DNA of 24,042 nt from the NCBI GenBank assembly GCA_024278555.1, contig JAJRSX010000189.1:1-24042 (forward strand). The letters run 5' to 3'. The notes beneath the pieces were generated by a model. That model did no database searches. It had not been told where the DNA came from and saw only the letters and a program-made list of their open reading frames with translations. Numbering within the stretch: position 1 is the first letter of the stretch; every line of letters starts with the position of its first letter. Position numbers and translations under genes: made by a program. Source of the stretch: a bacterium (GTDB taxonomy: Bacteria; CG2-30-53-67; CG2-30-70-394). This document shows positions 1 to 9,708 of this stretch, one piece after another.

Positions 1-358
1 CGTCCTCGCGCACGGCAACCCCGTGGCGATCCATCGCGAGGCCCAAGAGGAGGAACGCACCTCTCCTTTGCGGTGCTCCGTGTCCTCTGTGTCTCTGTGT
101 TGAAATCGCCCTCCAGGCTCGCGCCGTGATCACCTCGTGAGCCCCTCGACCCGGTTGGCGGTATCCCCTCCCCCTGACATCTCGCCCTCTTTCCAATTGC
201 CCATCATCGGTCATGAGCTAGGGGCAATCGGCATTTCTTGAGATGACGGCGTCGGTCGGCTGAAGCCGACCCTACGGTCTGGTAACCCCATCTTGTTTCC
301 GCTGATCCTCTGAGAGCTGTTCGCTGTTCGCTGAAAACTGAAAGCTGTTCGCTGAAAG
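1..358. other. Intergenic region with short repeats, no gene seen
   Basis: No convincing coding region is visible here; the open frames have no recognisable protein content. Around 61-106, read on the minus strand, there is a short-period purine-rich motif (CACAGAGACACAGAGG type) resembling the other short-period repeats at 15.5-16.1 kb and 23.75-24.04 kb. A REP-like palindrome lies at 254-275, and a degenerate repeat of AGCTGTTCGCTGAAA lies at about 315-360, abutting the stop codon of the cytochrome gene. The region is downstream of that minus-strand gene. Confidence 0.6.
254..275 (-). repeat. REP-like palindrome (GTAGGGTCGG type)
   Basis: An 8-base stem (GGTCGGCT / AGCCGACC) with a 2-base loop is flanked by GTAGG when read on the minus strand. 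The arrangement, GTAGG followed by a GC palindrome, is shared with elements at 3190-3242, 20331-20355 and 22004-22028. It lies downstream of the cytochrome gene and could also act as a weak transcription terminator, but no T-tract follows. Confidence 0.55.
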
Positions 359-360
359 CT
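315..360. repeat. Degenerate short repeat, AGCTGTTCGCTGAAA unit
   Basis: The unit AGCTGTTCGCTGAAA occurs at the right side of this stretch, and a longer variant with an inserted GTTCGCT precedes it. The repeat runs up to the last codon of the minus-strand cytochrome gene. Function unknown; it looks like intergenic repeat DNA. Confidence 0.5.
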
Positions 361-1534
361 ACTCCACCGCGCTCTCTGCCTCCGCGACCAGCTTCGGCCG
401 CGCCAGCTCCGCGGGCAGCCGATCGCCGAGCTTGGTGGCCATGGCCGGCGGCAGGAGGCGGTAGAGGAGGCGGGCGCGGACCCGGGCCACGGTCGGCGGC
501 ATCCGGTAGGTGATCTCGCGTACCTCCCCCGGGGTGAGGCGGTTATCGGCGGCGGTCCGCGTCGCCCGCGGCGGCGGTACCGGCCGTCCGGCATCGTCGG
601 TGAGACGGACCATCAGGTGGCCGTCCGGCCCGCGGCCTTTGCCGGGGCAGCTACGCCACACCTCGCGACCGGCGGTATCGAGGCCGACCACCTCCAGCAC
701 CCCCATGCGGAAGGGGGCGCCGGTGGGGAAGGCGTGGGCGACACGGGAGCGCAGGACCACCCGCGCCTCCACCCCGCCGCCGGCACGCCGCGCCTCCACC
801 TCCACGGTGGTGGCGCGGGCGACCATCGCCTCAGAGTGGCCGCCGAGCATCGAGTGGTCGGCGTGGCCGTCGCGCACCGCCATGTGGCAGGCCTGGCAAG
901 GTGCCGCACCGCCCCCGTCACGCACCTCATCGCCGGTACGGCAGACCGCGACCCCCTTCTTGTTCGTGTGGTGGCCGTGGCACCCGAGGCAAAACTCCGG
1001 CGAGGCGAGCCAGGCGCCGCGCCGCTCCATGGGGAAGCGGGCGGCGCCGCTGCCGCTGAACCGTGGCCCCTGGAGGCGATCGGTGGAGCAGGTGTAGCTG
1101 TGCACCCCACGGCTCTCCACCCCGGCAGTACGGCCGGTGAGGGTGTGGCAGGTGGTGCAGGTGACCCCATCGAGGTAGACCGGCTCGGCGTCGAGCTTGC
1201 TCGTCCCATCCAGGGCCGCGGCGACCACGTGACACGCCGGGCAATGGGGCGGCCCACCCCCCTGGGTGACCCCCTCCTGGGTAGGGTCGCCGACCATGCG
1301 GCGGTACATGGCGCCGTGGATCGGATCCTTCAGGGGGTTCGCCTGGGCGTGCATGGAGCCCTGCCACTCGCGGTAGATCTCCTCGTGGCAGGCGCCGCAC
1401 TCGGCCGCGGTGATGTGGTGCAGGGGCTGCTGCACCGACGCCTCTGTCGGCGTCGTCACCACCTCCGGTGCGGTGTGGCAGGCGGCGGCGGAGAGAAGAA
1501 GGAGGGCGGCGGTGGCGAGAAGGGCTTGGCGCAT
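359..1534 (-). CDS. Pentahaem cytochrome c family lipoprotein (c554-like)
   Basis: This 391-residue exported protein carries five CXXCH haem c motifs, at residues 46-50, 98-102, 126-130, 182-186 and 213-217. The N-terminus (MRQALLATAALLLLSAAAC) is a signal peptide with a plausible lipobox ending at Cys19, so it is probably a periplasm-facing lipoprotein. The spacing and the start (AAECGACHEEIYREW) resemble the cytochrome c554/multihaem family that carries electrons between membrane quinol oxidation and periplasmic acceptors. The last 150 residues lack haem motifs and contain AHAFPTG, a signature often seen in the C-terminal beta domain of such cytochromes. I chose the ATG at 1534 over the longer frame because it starts the signal peptide and has GGAG about 7 bases upstream. 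The partner and acceptor are unknown. It diverges from the cfa gene. Confidence 0.85.
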   Translation of the reverse strand: MRQALLATAALLLLSAAACHTAPEVVTTPTEASVQQPLHHITAAECGACHEEIYREWQGSMHAQANPLKDPIHGAMYRRMVGDPTQEGVTQGGGPPHCPACHVVAAALDGTSKLDAEPVYLDGVTCTTCHTLTGRTAGVESRGVHSYTCSTDRLQGPRFSGSGAARFPMERRGAWLASPEFCLGCHGHHTNKKGVAVCRTGDEVRDGGGAAPCQACHMAVRDGHADHSMLGGHSEAMVARATTVEVEARRAGGGVEARVVLRSRVAHAFPTGAPFRMGVLEVVGLDTAGREVWRSCPGKGRGPDGHLMVRLTDDAGRPVPPPRATRTAADNRLTPGEVREITYRMPPTVARVRARLLYRLLPPAMATKLGDRLPAELARPKLVAEAESAVE

Positions 1535-1628
1535 GGCGGCTCCGTGCGGGTGGGTGGGAGAGGGCAATGTAGCAGAGCTGCAACGCGACACCACGGCCCA
1601 CAATCGCCGGATCCATCTGCAGCCCTCC

Positions 1629-1661
1629 GGCCCCCCCTTCCCCCGGGCCCCCCCTTCCCCC
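1629..1661. repeat. Two tandem copies of a C-rich 16-mer
   Basis: GGCCCCCCCTTCCCCC occurs at 1629-1644 and again at 1646-1661, immediately left of the palindromic array in the cytochrome/cfa divergent spacer. Low-complexity DNA; no function is evident. Confidence 0.7.
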
Positions 1662-1664
1662 AGG

Positions 1665-1800
1665 AATTGGGGTCAGGAATTGGGGTCAGGCTTGCAAACT
1701 TGCAAGTTTGAAATTGGGGTCAGGCTTGCAAACTTGCAAGTTTGCAAGCCTGACCCCAACTTCCCCAACTTCTGACCCAACTACAACTCTGACCAACTTC
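1665..1800. repeat. Nested palindromic array related to the RAYT element ends
   Basis: AATTGGGGTCAGG occurs three times, at 1665-1677, 1678-1690 and 1712-1724. A 33-base direct repeat occupies 1678-1710 and 1712-1744. Bases 1714-1759 form a 46-base perfect palindrome whose half contains GGGGTCAGGCTTGCAAACTT. To the right, decayed inverted heads (CTGACCC and CTGACC followed by AACT) continue to about 1800. The core motif GGGGTCAGGCTTGCAA is identical to both ends of the transposase element at 19261-20288. This is therefore a non-coding REPIN- or MITE-like relative probably mobilised in trans (inference). It lies in the divergent promoter region of the cytochrome and cfa genes. Confidence 0.85.
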
Positions 1801-1897
1801 CTTCGACCGCCCTGGCCGGAGGTGGGCAGGCGGTAAAGTTGCGGGTAGCTTGGGAGCTGCACCGGTCGCGCCCCACGGCGGGAGAGAGGAGAGAGCC

Positions 1898-3148
1898 ATG
1901 TTCTTGCTTGCCAACATGATGAAGCGCTTCGTCCAGGTGGGGACCCTGCGGGTGATCGACCCCAAGGGCCGCGAGCACCTCTTTCGCGGCCAGCCGGGGC
2001 CGGAGGTCGGCTTCCGCCTCACTGACCCGACCCTGCCCAGGCGCATCTTTTTCAACGCCGAGCTCGGCGTCGGCGAGGGGTACACCAATGGCACCTTCAT
2101 CCTGGAGGGGTGCGACCTGCACGACTTCTTCGCCTTCTACAGCGCCAACCAGGAGGCCCTGTGGCACTACCCCACCCAGTCGGCCCTGGCCCGCGTCTCC
2201 CGCCTCTTTCGCCGGGTGCAGCAGCATAACCCGGTGGGCAAGGCGCAGGAGCACGTCTCCCACCACTACGACATCTCCAACGACCTCTACCGCCTCTTCC
2301 TTGACGACGACCTCCAGTACTCGTGCGCCTACTTCCGCCGCCCGGAGGTGGGGCTGGAGGAGGCACAGCTCGACAAGAAGCGCCACCTCGCCGCCAAGCT
2401 CTGCCTGGAGCCGGGCCAGCGGGTCCTGGACATCGGTTGCGGCTGGGGCGGGATGGGGGTCTACCTAGCGCAGGTGGCGGGGGTGGAGGTGGTGGGGGTG
2501 ACCCTGTCCCACCAACAGCACCGCCTGGCGTGCGAACGGGCCGAGGAGGCGGGGGTGGCGGATCGCGTCCGCTTCGAGCTGATGGACTACCGGCTCCTGG
2601 AGGAGCGGTTCGACCGGATCGTCTCGGTGGGGATGTTCGAGCACGTGGGCACCGGCCGCTACCGGGAGTTCTTCTGCAAGGTGGCGAACCTCCTGGAGCG
2701 CGACGGGCTGGCCCTCCTCCACTCGATCGGCCACATGAGCCCGCCGTCGGTCGCCTCGCCGTGGCTGCGGCGCTACATCTTCCCCGGCGCCTACTCGCCG
2801 TCGCTCTCCGAGGTCTTGCCGGCGGTCGAGGAGAACCGCCTGTGGGTGCTGGACGTGGAGATCCTCCGCACCCACTACGCCGACACTCTACGCCACTGGT
2901 ACGAGCGCCTCACCGCCCACCGCGACGAGGTGGTGGCGATGCACGACGAGCGCTTCTTTCGCATGTGGGAGTTCTACCTGGTGAGCTGCGAGAATATGTT
3001 CCGCAACGGCGCCCAGATGGTCTTCCAGATGCAGCTCGCCCACCGCCGCGACGCCGCGCCGCTCACCCGTGACTACATCGGCGAGGCCGAGGCGCGGCTG
3101 GTCGAGCGGGAGGCGGAGCTCACCACAAGGGAGCCGGTTCCCCGGTAG
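1898..3148 (+). CDS. cfa: Cyclopropane-fatty-acyl-phospholipid synthase family methyltransferase
   Basis: This 416-residue protein would transfer a methylene group from S-adenosylmethionine to the double bond of membrane phospholipid acyl chains. It acts at the inner face of the cytoplasmic membrane. The SAM-binding motif VLDIGCGWGG is at about residues 177-186, followed by VTLSHQQ (201-207) and the family signature SVGMFEHVG (243-251). HHYDISNDLYRLFLD (122-136) is a typical Cfa segment. Cys364 in LVSCENMFRNG matches the active-site cysteine region. The length is close to the usual 380-420 residues. The ATG at 1898 is preferred to an upstream TTG because a purine-rich GGAGAGAGGAGAGA precedes it and the family N-terminus begins there. 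Upstream lies the palindromic array; downstream lie the palindromes at 3190-3538. It could instead be a related fatty-acid methyltransferase acting on the same substrates. Confidence 0.92.
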   Translation: MFLLANMMKRFVQVGTLRVIDPKGREHLFRGQPGPEVGFRLTDPTLPRRIFFNAELGVGEGYTNGTFILEGCDLHDFFAFYSANQEALWHYPTQSALARVSRLFRRVQQHNPVGKAQEHVSHHYDISNDLYRLFLDDDLQYSCAYFRRPEVGLEEAQLDKKRHLAAKLCLEPGQRVLDIGCGWGGMGVYLAQVAGVEVVGVTLSHQQHRLACERAEEAGVADRVRFELMDYRLLEERFDRIVSVGMFEHVGTGRYREFFCKVANLLERDGLALLHSIGHMSPPSVASPWLRRYIFPGAYSPSLSEVLPAVEENRLWVLDVEILRTHYADTLRHWYERLTAHRDEVVAMHDERFFRMWEFYLVSCENMFRNGAQMVFQMQLAHRRDAAPLTRDYIGEAEARLVEREAELTTREPVPR

Positions 3149-3189
3149 GAGGGGGGCCCACCCCCGATGCAGCCCCAACGGGCCTGCCA

Positions 3190-3242
3190 CGCCGTCGGCG
3201 CGGTTCGCTCCTACCGCGCCACCGCGGCCATGCGGTCGTAGC
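3190..3242 (-). repeat. Pair of REP-like palindromes
   Basis: Read on the minus strand, GTAGGAGCGAACCGCG lies at about 3199-3214 and a CTACGACCGCATGGCCGCGG unit at about 3222-3241. Both have the head-plus-GC-palindrome layout of the REP-like elements elsewhere in this window. They lie 40-90 bases downstream of cfa. Confidence 0.45.
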
Positions 3243-3277
3243 AACCCCTCACCACCCAAGCCGGGGGGGGTGCAGAT

Positions 3278-3372
3278 GGCCCCAGATTTGGCCCGACCCG
3301 CAGCCCGCGACCGCAGGCGTACTTGTTGTACTCCGAGGATCGCGGGCGAGGACGCGGGCCGAAGATGGGGCC
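3278..3372. repeat. Imperfect palindrome of 95 bases
   Basis: The ends GGCCCC and GGGGCC are complementary, and most of the first 38 bases pair with the last 38 (for example GCCCGCGA against TCGCGGGC). The central loop region carries GTAC on both sides of TTGTT. It ends exactly where the next palindrome begins. It is probably a mobile intergenic repeat and could also terminate cfa transcription. Confidence 0.65.
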
Positions 3373-3538
3373 AGGAGCCTGTCGGACTTATGCACGATCT
3401 ACTGCGGGAAAGCGGATCTCGGCCAGAATTGTGCCCCGTTCTTCGTTGCATAGGCCCATGTAGCGCTCGAACGGAGCGCAATTCTGGCTCGAGCCCGCTT
3501 TCCCTCGCGACGATCGCATAAGTCCGACAGACTCCTGG
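3371..3538. repeat. Long inverted repeat, about 64-base arms, MITE-like
   Basis: The left arm 3371-3434 pairs with the right arm 3476-3538 with few mismatches. CCAGGAG and CTGTCGGACTTATGC at the left recur as the complement GCATAAGTCCGACAG and CTCCTGG at the right. GCCAGAATTGTGC pairs with GCGCAATTCTGGC near the centre. The loop is about 41 bases and carries no gene. The right end lies 16 bases from the stop codon of the minus-strand FKBP gene, so it may also serve as its terminator. Confidence 0.8.
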
Positions 3539-3554
3539 CTGCGCGCCCCACCTC

Positions 3555-3983
3555 CTAGAGGATCTCGACGAGCTTTAGCTCGAAGATCAGCTCCTTCCCC
3601 GCCAGGGGGTGGTTGCCGTCGAGGGTGATGGTCTCGTCGTTCACCTCGGTGACCACCACCTGGGCATCGCCGCCCTCGGGGGAGGTAATCTGCAGGACCG
3701 CGCCGGGCTGCGGGTCGATGTTGTCGGGCACCCGGCTGCGCTCGATCACCGCCACCATCTGCTCATCGCGCTCGCCGTACGCCTCTGCCGGCGGGATCGC
3801 CACGGTCTTCGTACCGCCGATCTCCATCCCCAAGACCGCCGCCTCGAACCCGGGAATGACCATCTTCTCGCCGATGGTGAGCTCGAGGGGATCGCGCTCG
3901 AGGGAGGAGTCAAAGATGGTGCCGTCGTTGAGAAAGCCGCTGTAGTGCACCCGTACGGTGTTGCCCTGCTCTGCCGCTGCCAT
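3555..3983 (-). CDS. FKBP-type peptidyl-prolyl isomerase, SlyD-like
   Basis: This 142-residue cytoplasmic protein (no signal peptide) would catalyse cis-trans isomerisation of prolyl peptide bonds and act as a folding helper. The FKBP part begins VRVHYSGFLNDGTIFDSS (residues 11-28) and includes LTIGEKMVIPGFEAAVLGM (35-53). The chaperone 'insert-in-flap' region follows. The protein closes with the typical HPLAGKELIFELKLVEI (125-141). The metal-binding His/Cys-rich tail of E. coli SlyD is absent, so a nickel-delivery role is not indicated. The ATG at 3983 has GAGGA about 9 bases upstream. It diverges from the sensor kinase gene over a 173-base spacer. Confidence 0.92.
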   Translation of the reverse strand: MAAAEQGNTVRVHYSGFLNDGTIFDSSLERDPLELTIGEKMVIPGFEAAVLGMEIGGTKTVAIPPAEAYGERDEQMVAVIERSRVPDNIDPQPGAVLQITSPEGGDAQVVVTEVNDETITLDGNHPLAGKELIFELKLVEIL

Positions 3984-4156
3984 GGATCGGTCCTCGTGTC
4001 GGTGGCCGCCACGCCGTATCGACGCCAGGCCAGGTTAAGGGGTGAAAAAATCAACCTACCAGAAACGTGCCCCAGTTTGCGCCTGATTTCGCCGCCGCGA
4101 TTGATGCCGATCAAAGGCGTGGGCTATAAACGGCCTTCCGTGTCCCGGAGACGTTC

Positions 4157-6449
4157 GTGAGCGATGGTGAGAATGGTACCGCGCGATCCGCCCGAGACCG
4201 GCCGCACGAACACCTGCTCTATCGCCTCACCACCATCCTGCTGCTTGCCTGGAGCGCGGTGGCGGCGGCCTCTCTGTGGTGGAACGTCCACCGGGAGACG
4301 GTCGAGGCGGAGGTGATAGCCCACCGCGAGGCGAAGGCCTACTTCGTCACCGACCGGGCGCTACGCCTCTGGTCGACCGACCACGGGGGCGTCTACGTGG
4401 AGGTGGCGGGGAAGACGGCGCCGAGCCCCTACCTGGCTGCCCTCCCGGAGCGCGACGTCACCACCCCGTCGGGACGCCTGCTCACCCTGATGAACCCGGC
4501 CCAGATGATCCGCGAGATCGACGGCTACGGCACCGGCGTGGGTCGGGCGCGGAGCCGCATCACCAGCCTCCACCCCCTGCGCCCGGAGAACGGCCCTGAC
4601 GAGTGGGAACGCGCAGCCCTGCAACGGCTCGCCACAGGTGAAGAAGAGGTAGGGGAGATCACCGGCGACGGCGAGGTCGCCCGCTTTCGCCTCATGCGCC
4701 CGCTGGTCACCAAGGCGCCGTGTCTGAAGTGCCACGCAGCCCAGGGGTTCCAGGTGGGCGACATCCAGGGGGGGATCGTCGTCTCCCTGCCGATGGCGCC
4801 CTTGTGGGCGATCGGCCGCCGCCACACCACCACCATCGTCGCCGGCCACGCCCTCCTGTGGCTCACCGGGGTGCTGGGGATCGGCATTGGCCGCCGCCGT
4901 CTCGCCCGCGAGATCGTCGAGCGGCGGGCGGTGGAGACCCACCTGCGCCGGCGCACCGCCGACCTGCGCCACCTCTTCGATCACGCCCCGGTGAGCCTGT
5001 GGCGCGAGGATTTCTCGGCGGTGAAACAGCGCATCGACGCCCTCCGCGACCAAGGGGTCACGGATCTACGCCGCCACTTCCTTGACCACCCGGAGGTGGT
5101 GCGCGAATGCGCCGGCCTGGTGCGGGTGGTCGCCGTCAACCACGCCGCCGTCGCCCTGCACAGGGCGAGCAGCCAGGAGGAGCTCCTCGCCGGCCTGCCA
5201 AAGACCTTCACCAAGAGCTCCTACGAGGTCTTCCGCGAGGAGCTCGTCACCTGTGCCGCGGGAAAGACGGAGATGGAGGGCGAGGCGGTGGTGCAGACGG
5301 TGGACGGGGAGGTGCGCCACGTCCTCATCAAGGTCTTCATCGACCCCCACACCCCGGAGTGGTCGAATGCCTACGTCTCCATCGTCGACCTGACCCCGCA
5401 GAAAAAGATGGAGGCGGAGATCCGCGACAGCGAGCACCGCTACCGCACCCTGGTGGAATCGACCGCGGCGATCCTGTGGGAGTTCGACCTGCTCGCCGGC
5501 CGCTTCACCTACGTCTCCCCCCAGGCGACCACCCTCCTCGGCTACCCCCCCGAGGCGTGGACCGACCTCGACTCGTGGGCGGCAATGATCCACCCCGACG
5601 ACCGAGCCGGCGCCGTCGACCACTGTGCCACCGCCATCCGCCGCGGCCAGGACCACGCCCTCGAGTACCGGGCGGTCACCGCCACCGGGGAGACCGTGTG
5701 GCTGCGCGACGTGGTCACCCTGATCCTGGAGGGGGGGAGACCGGTGCGCGCCAAGGGGGTGATGTTCGACATCAGCGAGAACAAGCAGACCGAGGCGGTG
5801 GTCCGCGACGCCCTGCGGGAGAAGGAGGTCCTCCTGCGGGAGATCCACCACCGGGTGAAGAACAACTTCCAGGTGATCGTCAGCCTCCTCAAGCTCCAGT
5901 CCCGCCACATCGACGACCCAAAGCTCAAGGCGGCCTTCGAGGAGAGCGTCACCCGGGTCCACACCATGGCGATGGTCCACGAACGCCTCTACGGCGAGGG
6001 TAACCTCGCCACGGTGGACGGCGGCGACTACCTGCAGGCGATCGTCACCGACCTGCAACGCCTCTTCGGCCGCGGCGCGCGGATCACCACCCGGGTGGAG
6101 ACAGACCCCGCGCCCCTGGCGGTGGACACCGCCATCCCGTGCGGCCTGATCGCCAACGAGCTGGTGAGCAACTGTTTCAAGCACGCATTTCCCGGAGGCC
6201 GAACCGGGGAGATCCGGGTGGCTTTGCGCCGCACGAAGGGGGACAGTAACGGTTCACATTATCGTCTCACGGTGCGCGACGACGGGATCGGGATCGACCC
6301 GGCGCTCTCCCTCGCAGAGGTGAAGAGCGTCGGCCTTCGCCTCGTCACCACCCTCACCGAGAACCAGCTCGGCGGCTCGGTGGAGCTCCGGCGCGACCAC
6401 GGTACGTCGTTTAGTATTGAATTCACCGTCCCCTCGGAAGGAGACCCCC

Positions 6450-6463
<14 letters not shown>
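4157..6463 (+). CDS. Membrane haem-binding sensor histidine kinase (DUF3365-PAS-PAS-HisKA_2-HATPase)
   Basis: This 768-residue protein has two membrane segments, at about residues 21-42 and 223-245, enclosing an extracytoplasmic domain of the DUF3365/Tll0287-like type. That domain contains one CXXCH haem c site, CLKCH, at 189-193. The cytoplasmic part has a first PAS-like region (about 270-412), a canonical PAS/PAC (about 425-545), a HisKA_2 dimerisation domain REIHHRVKNN (561-570; phospho-acceptor His most likely 565) and an HATPase domain. The latter shows the N box NELVSNCFKHAF (667-678) and the G1 motif DDGIGI (708-713). It is predicted to sense redox state or a small ligand through haem. 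The GTG start at 4157 has GGAG 6 bases upstream. It overlaps the next gene by 14 bases, so both kinases are probably co-expressed. The signal itself is unknown. Confidence 0.9.
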
Positions 6464-8417
<1,954 letters not shown>

Positions 8418-8419
8418 GC

Positions 8420-9607
8420 GTGTCACCTCCCCCGGAAGAGAGCACCTCACCGACTGCGGCGTGGCGCAGCGAGCTCGACGCCCTGGCGGCGGCGGGATTG
8501 GCGCGCTCGCGCCGACGGGTCGACTCGCTCCACGGGCCGCAGGTGGAGGTGGGGGGCCGCCGGCTCCTCCAGTTCTGCGCCAACAACTACCTCAACCTCG
8601 CCTCCCACCCGCGCCTGATCCACGCCGCGGTGGAGGCGGCCCACCGGTACGGCACCTCCGCCGCCGCCTCACCCCTGGTGTGCGGCCACATGCAGCCCCA
8701 CGCCGAGCTCGAAGAGGCCATCGCCCGCTTCAAGGGGACGGAGGCGGCCGTCGTGGTGGGCTCCGGCTTCCTCGCCAACCTGGCGCTCCTCACCACCCTG
8801 GTGGGCGACGGCGACCGGATCCTCTGCGACCGCCTCAACCACGCCTCGATCATCGACGGCGCCCGCCTGTCGCACGCCCGCCTGCGGGTCTACCCGCACC
8901 GCGACCTCGATCGCCTCGAACACCTCCTGCGGCAGGAGACGACCGGTCGCACCCTCATCATCACCGACGGCGTCTTCTCCATGGACGGCGACCTCGCGCC
9001 GCTGCCGGCCATCTGCGACCTCGCCGACCGCTACGGCGCCACGGTGGTGGTGGACGACGCCCACGCCACCGGGGTGGTCGGCGACGGCGGCCGCGGCACC
9101 CTCTCCCACTTTCACCTCGACCCGGGCCGCGCCATCACCATGGGGACCCTGGGCAAGGCCCTGGCCGGCTACGGCGCCTTCATCGCCGGACCCCGGGTGG
9201 CGATCGACCTGCTCATCAACCGCGCCCGGCCGCTCATCTACTCCACCGGGCTGCCGCCGGCGGTGGTGGCGGTGGCCACCGAGGCGATCCGATTGATCGA
9301 GGAGGACCCGGCGCGGGTCGCCCGCCTCGGCGAGCGCGCCGCCTACCTCCGTGGCGAGCTCGCCCCCCTCGGCGTTGCGCTCCCCGAGGAGCCCACCCCG
9401 ATCGTGCCGCTGATCGTAGGCGAGGCAGAGGCGGCAGTCGCCCTCTCCAAGCAGCTCCTAGAGGCATCCGTGTGGGTGCCGGCGATCCGCCCCCCCACAG
9501 TACCCGAAGGAAGCAGCCGCCTGCGCATCGCAATCTCGGCCGGCCACTCGGAGTACCAGATCGACTACCTCGTCGCGGCGCTCCGCCACCTCACCCCTAC
9601 TCCATAG
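8420..9607 (+). CDS. bioF: 8-amino-7-oxononanoate synthase (alpha-oxoamine synthase family)
   Basis: This 395-residue PLP enzyme would condense pimeloyl-ACP (or -CoA) with L-alanine to give 8-amino-7-oxononanoate, the first committed step in building the biotin rings. Features include NNYLNLASHP (55-64), DRLNHASIIDGARLS (137-151), DGVFSMDGD (183-191), the PLP-contacting DDAHATG (212-218), and the Schiff-base lysine K246 in TMGTLGKALAG. The C-terminal AIRPPTVPEGSSRLRI matches BioF rather than 2-amino-3-ketobutyrate CoA ligase. The GTG start lies 2 bases after the hybrid kinase stop codon with no clear ribosome site, so translational coupling is likely. No bioA, bioB, bioC or bioD is in the window. 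Another alpha-oxoamine synthase specificity, such as signal-molecule synthesis, cannot be excluded. Confidence 0.85.
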   Translation: MSPPPEESTSPTAAWRSELDALAAAGLARSRRRVDSLHGPQVEVGGRRLLQFCANNYLNLASHPRLIHAAVEAAHRYGTSAAASPLVCGHMQPHAELEEAIARFKGTEAAVVVGSGFLANLALLTTLVGDGDRILCDRLNHASIIDGARLSHARLRVYPHRDLDRLEHLLRQETTGRTLIITDGVFSMDGDLAPLPAICDLADRYGATVVVDDAHATGVVGDGGRGTLSHFHLDPGRAITMGTLGKALAGYGAFIAGPRVAIDLLINRARPLIYSTGLPPAVVAVATEAIRLIEEDPARVARLGERAAYLRGELAPLGVALPEEPTPIVPLIVGEAEAAVALSKQLLEASVWVPAIRPPTVPEGSSRLRIAISAGHSEYQIDYLVAALRHLTPTP

Positions 9608-9708
9608 GCTCCACCGCTGCTTCGAACCCAGGGTCTCGCCCCTCCGGAGAGGCACCGGTCGCCCCACCGCCCCCCTCCGCTTCGACTTCCCGCCGCGCGG
9701 AGCGGACA

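Noticed and set aside
617-1711. Plus-strand frame of 364 codons opposite the cytochrome gene
   Set aside because: The minus strand has five haem motifs and a signal peptide with a ribosome site; the plus frame is an unrecognisable shadow.
8420-9607. Assignment as a CqsA-type autoinducer synthase
   Set aside because: The C-terminal AIRPPTVPEGSSRLRI and the overall motif set fit BioF better; kept only as an alternative because of the neighbouring kinases.
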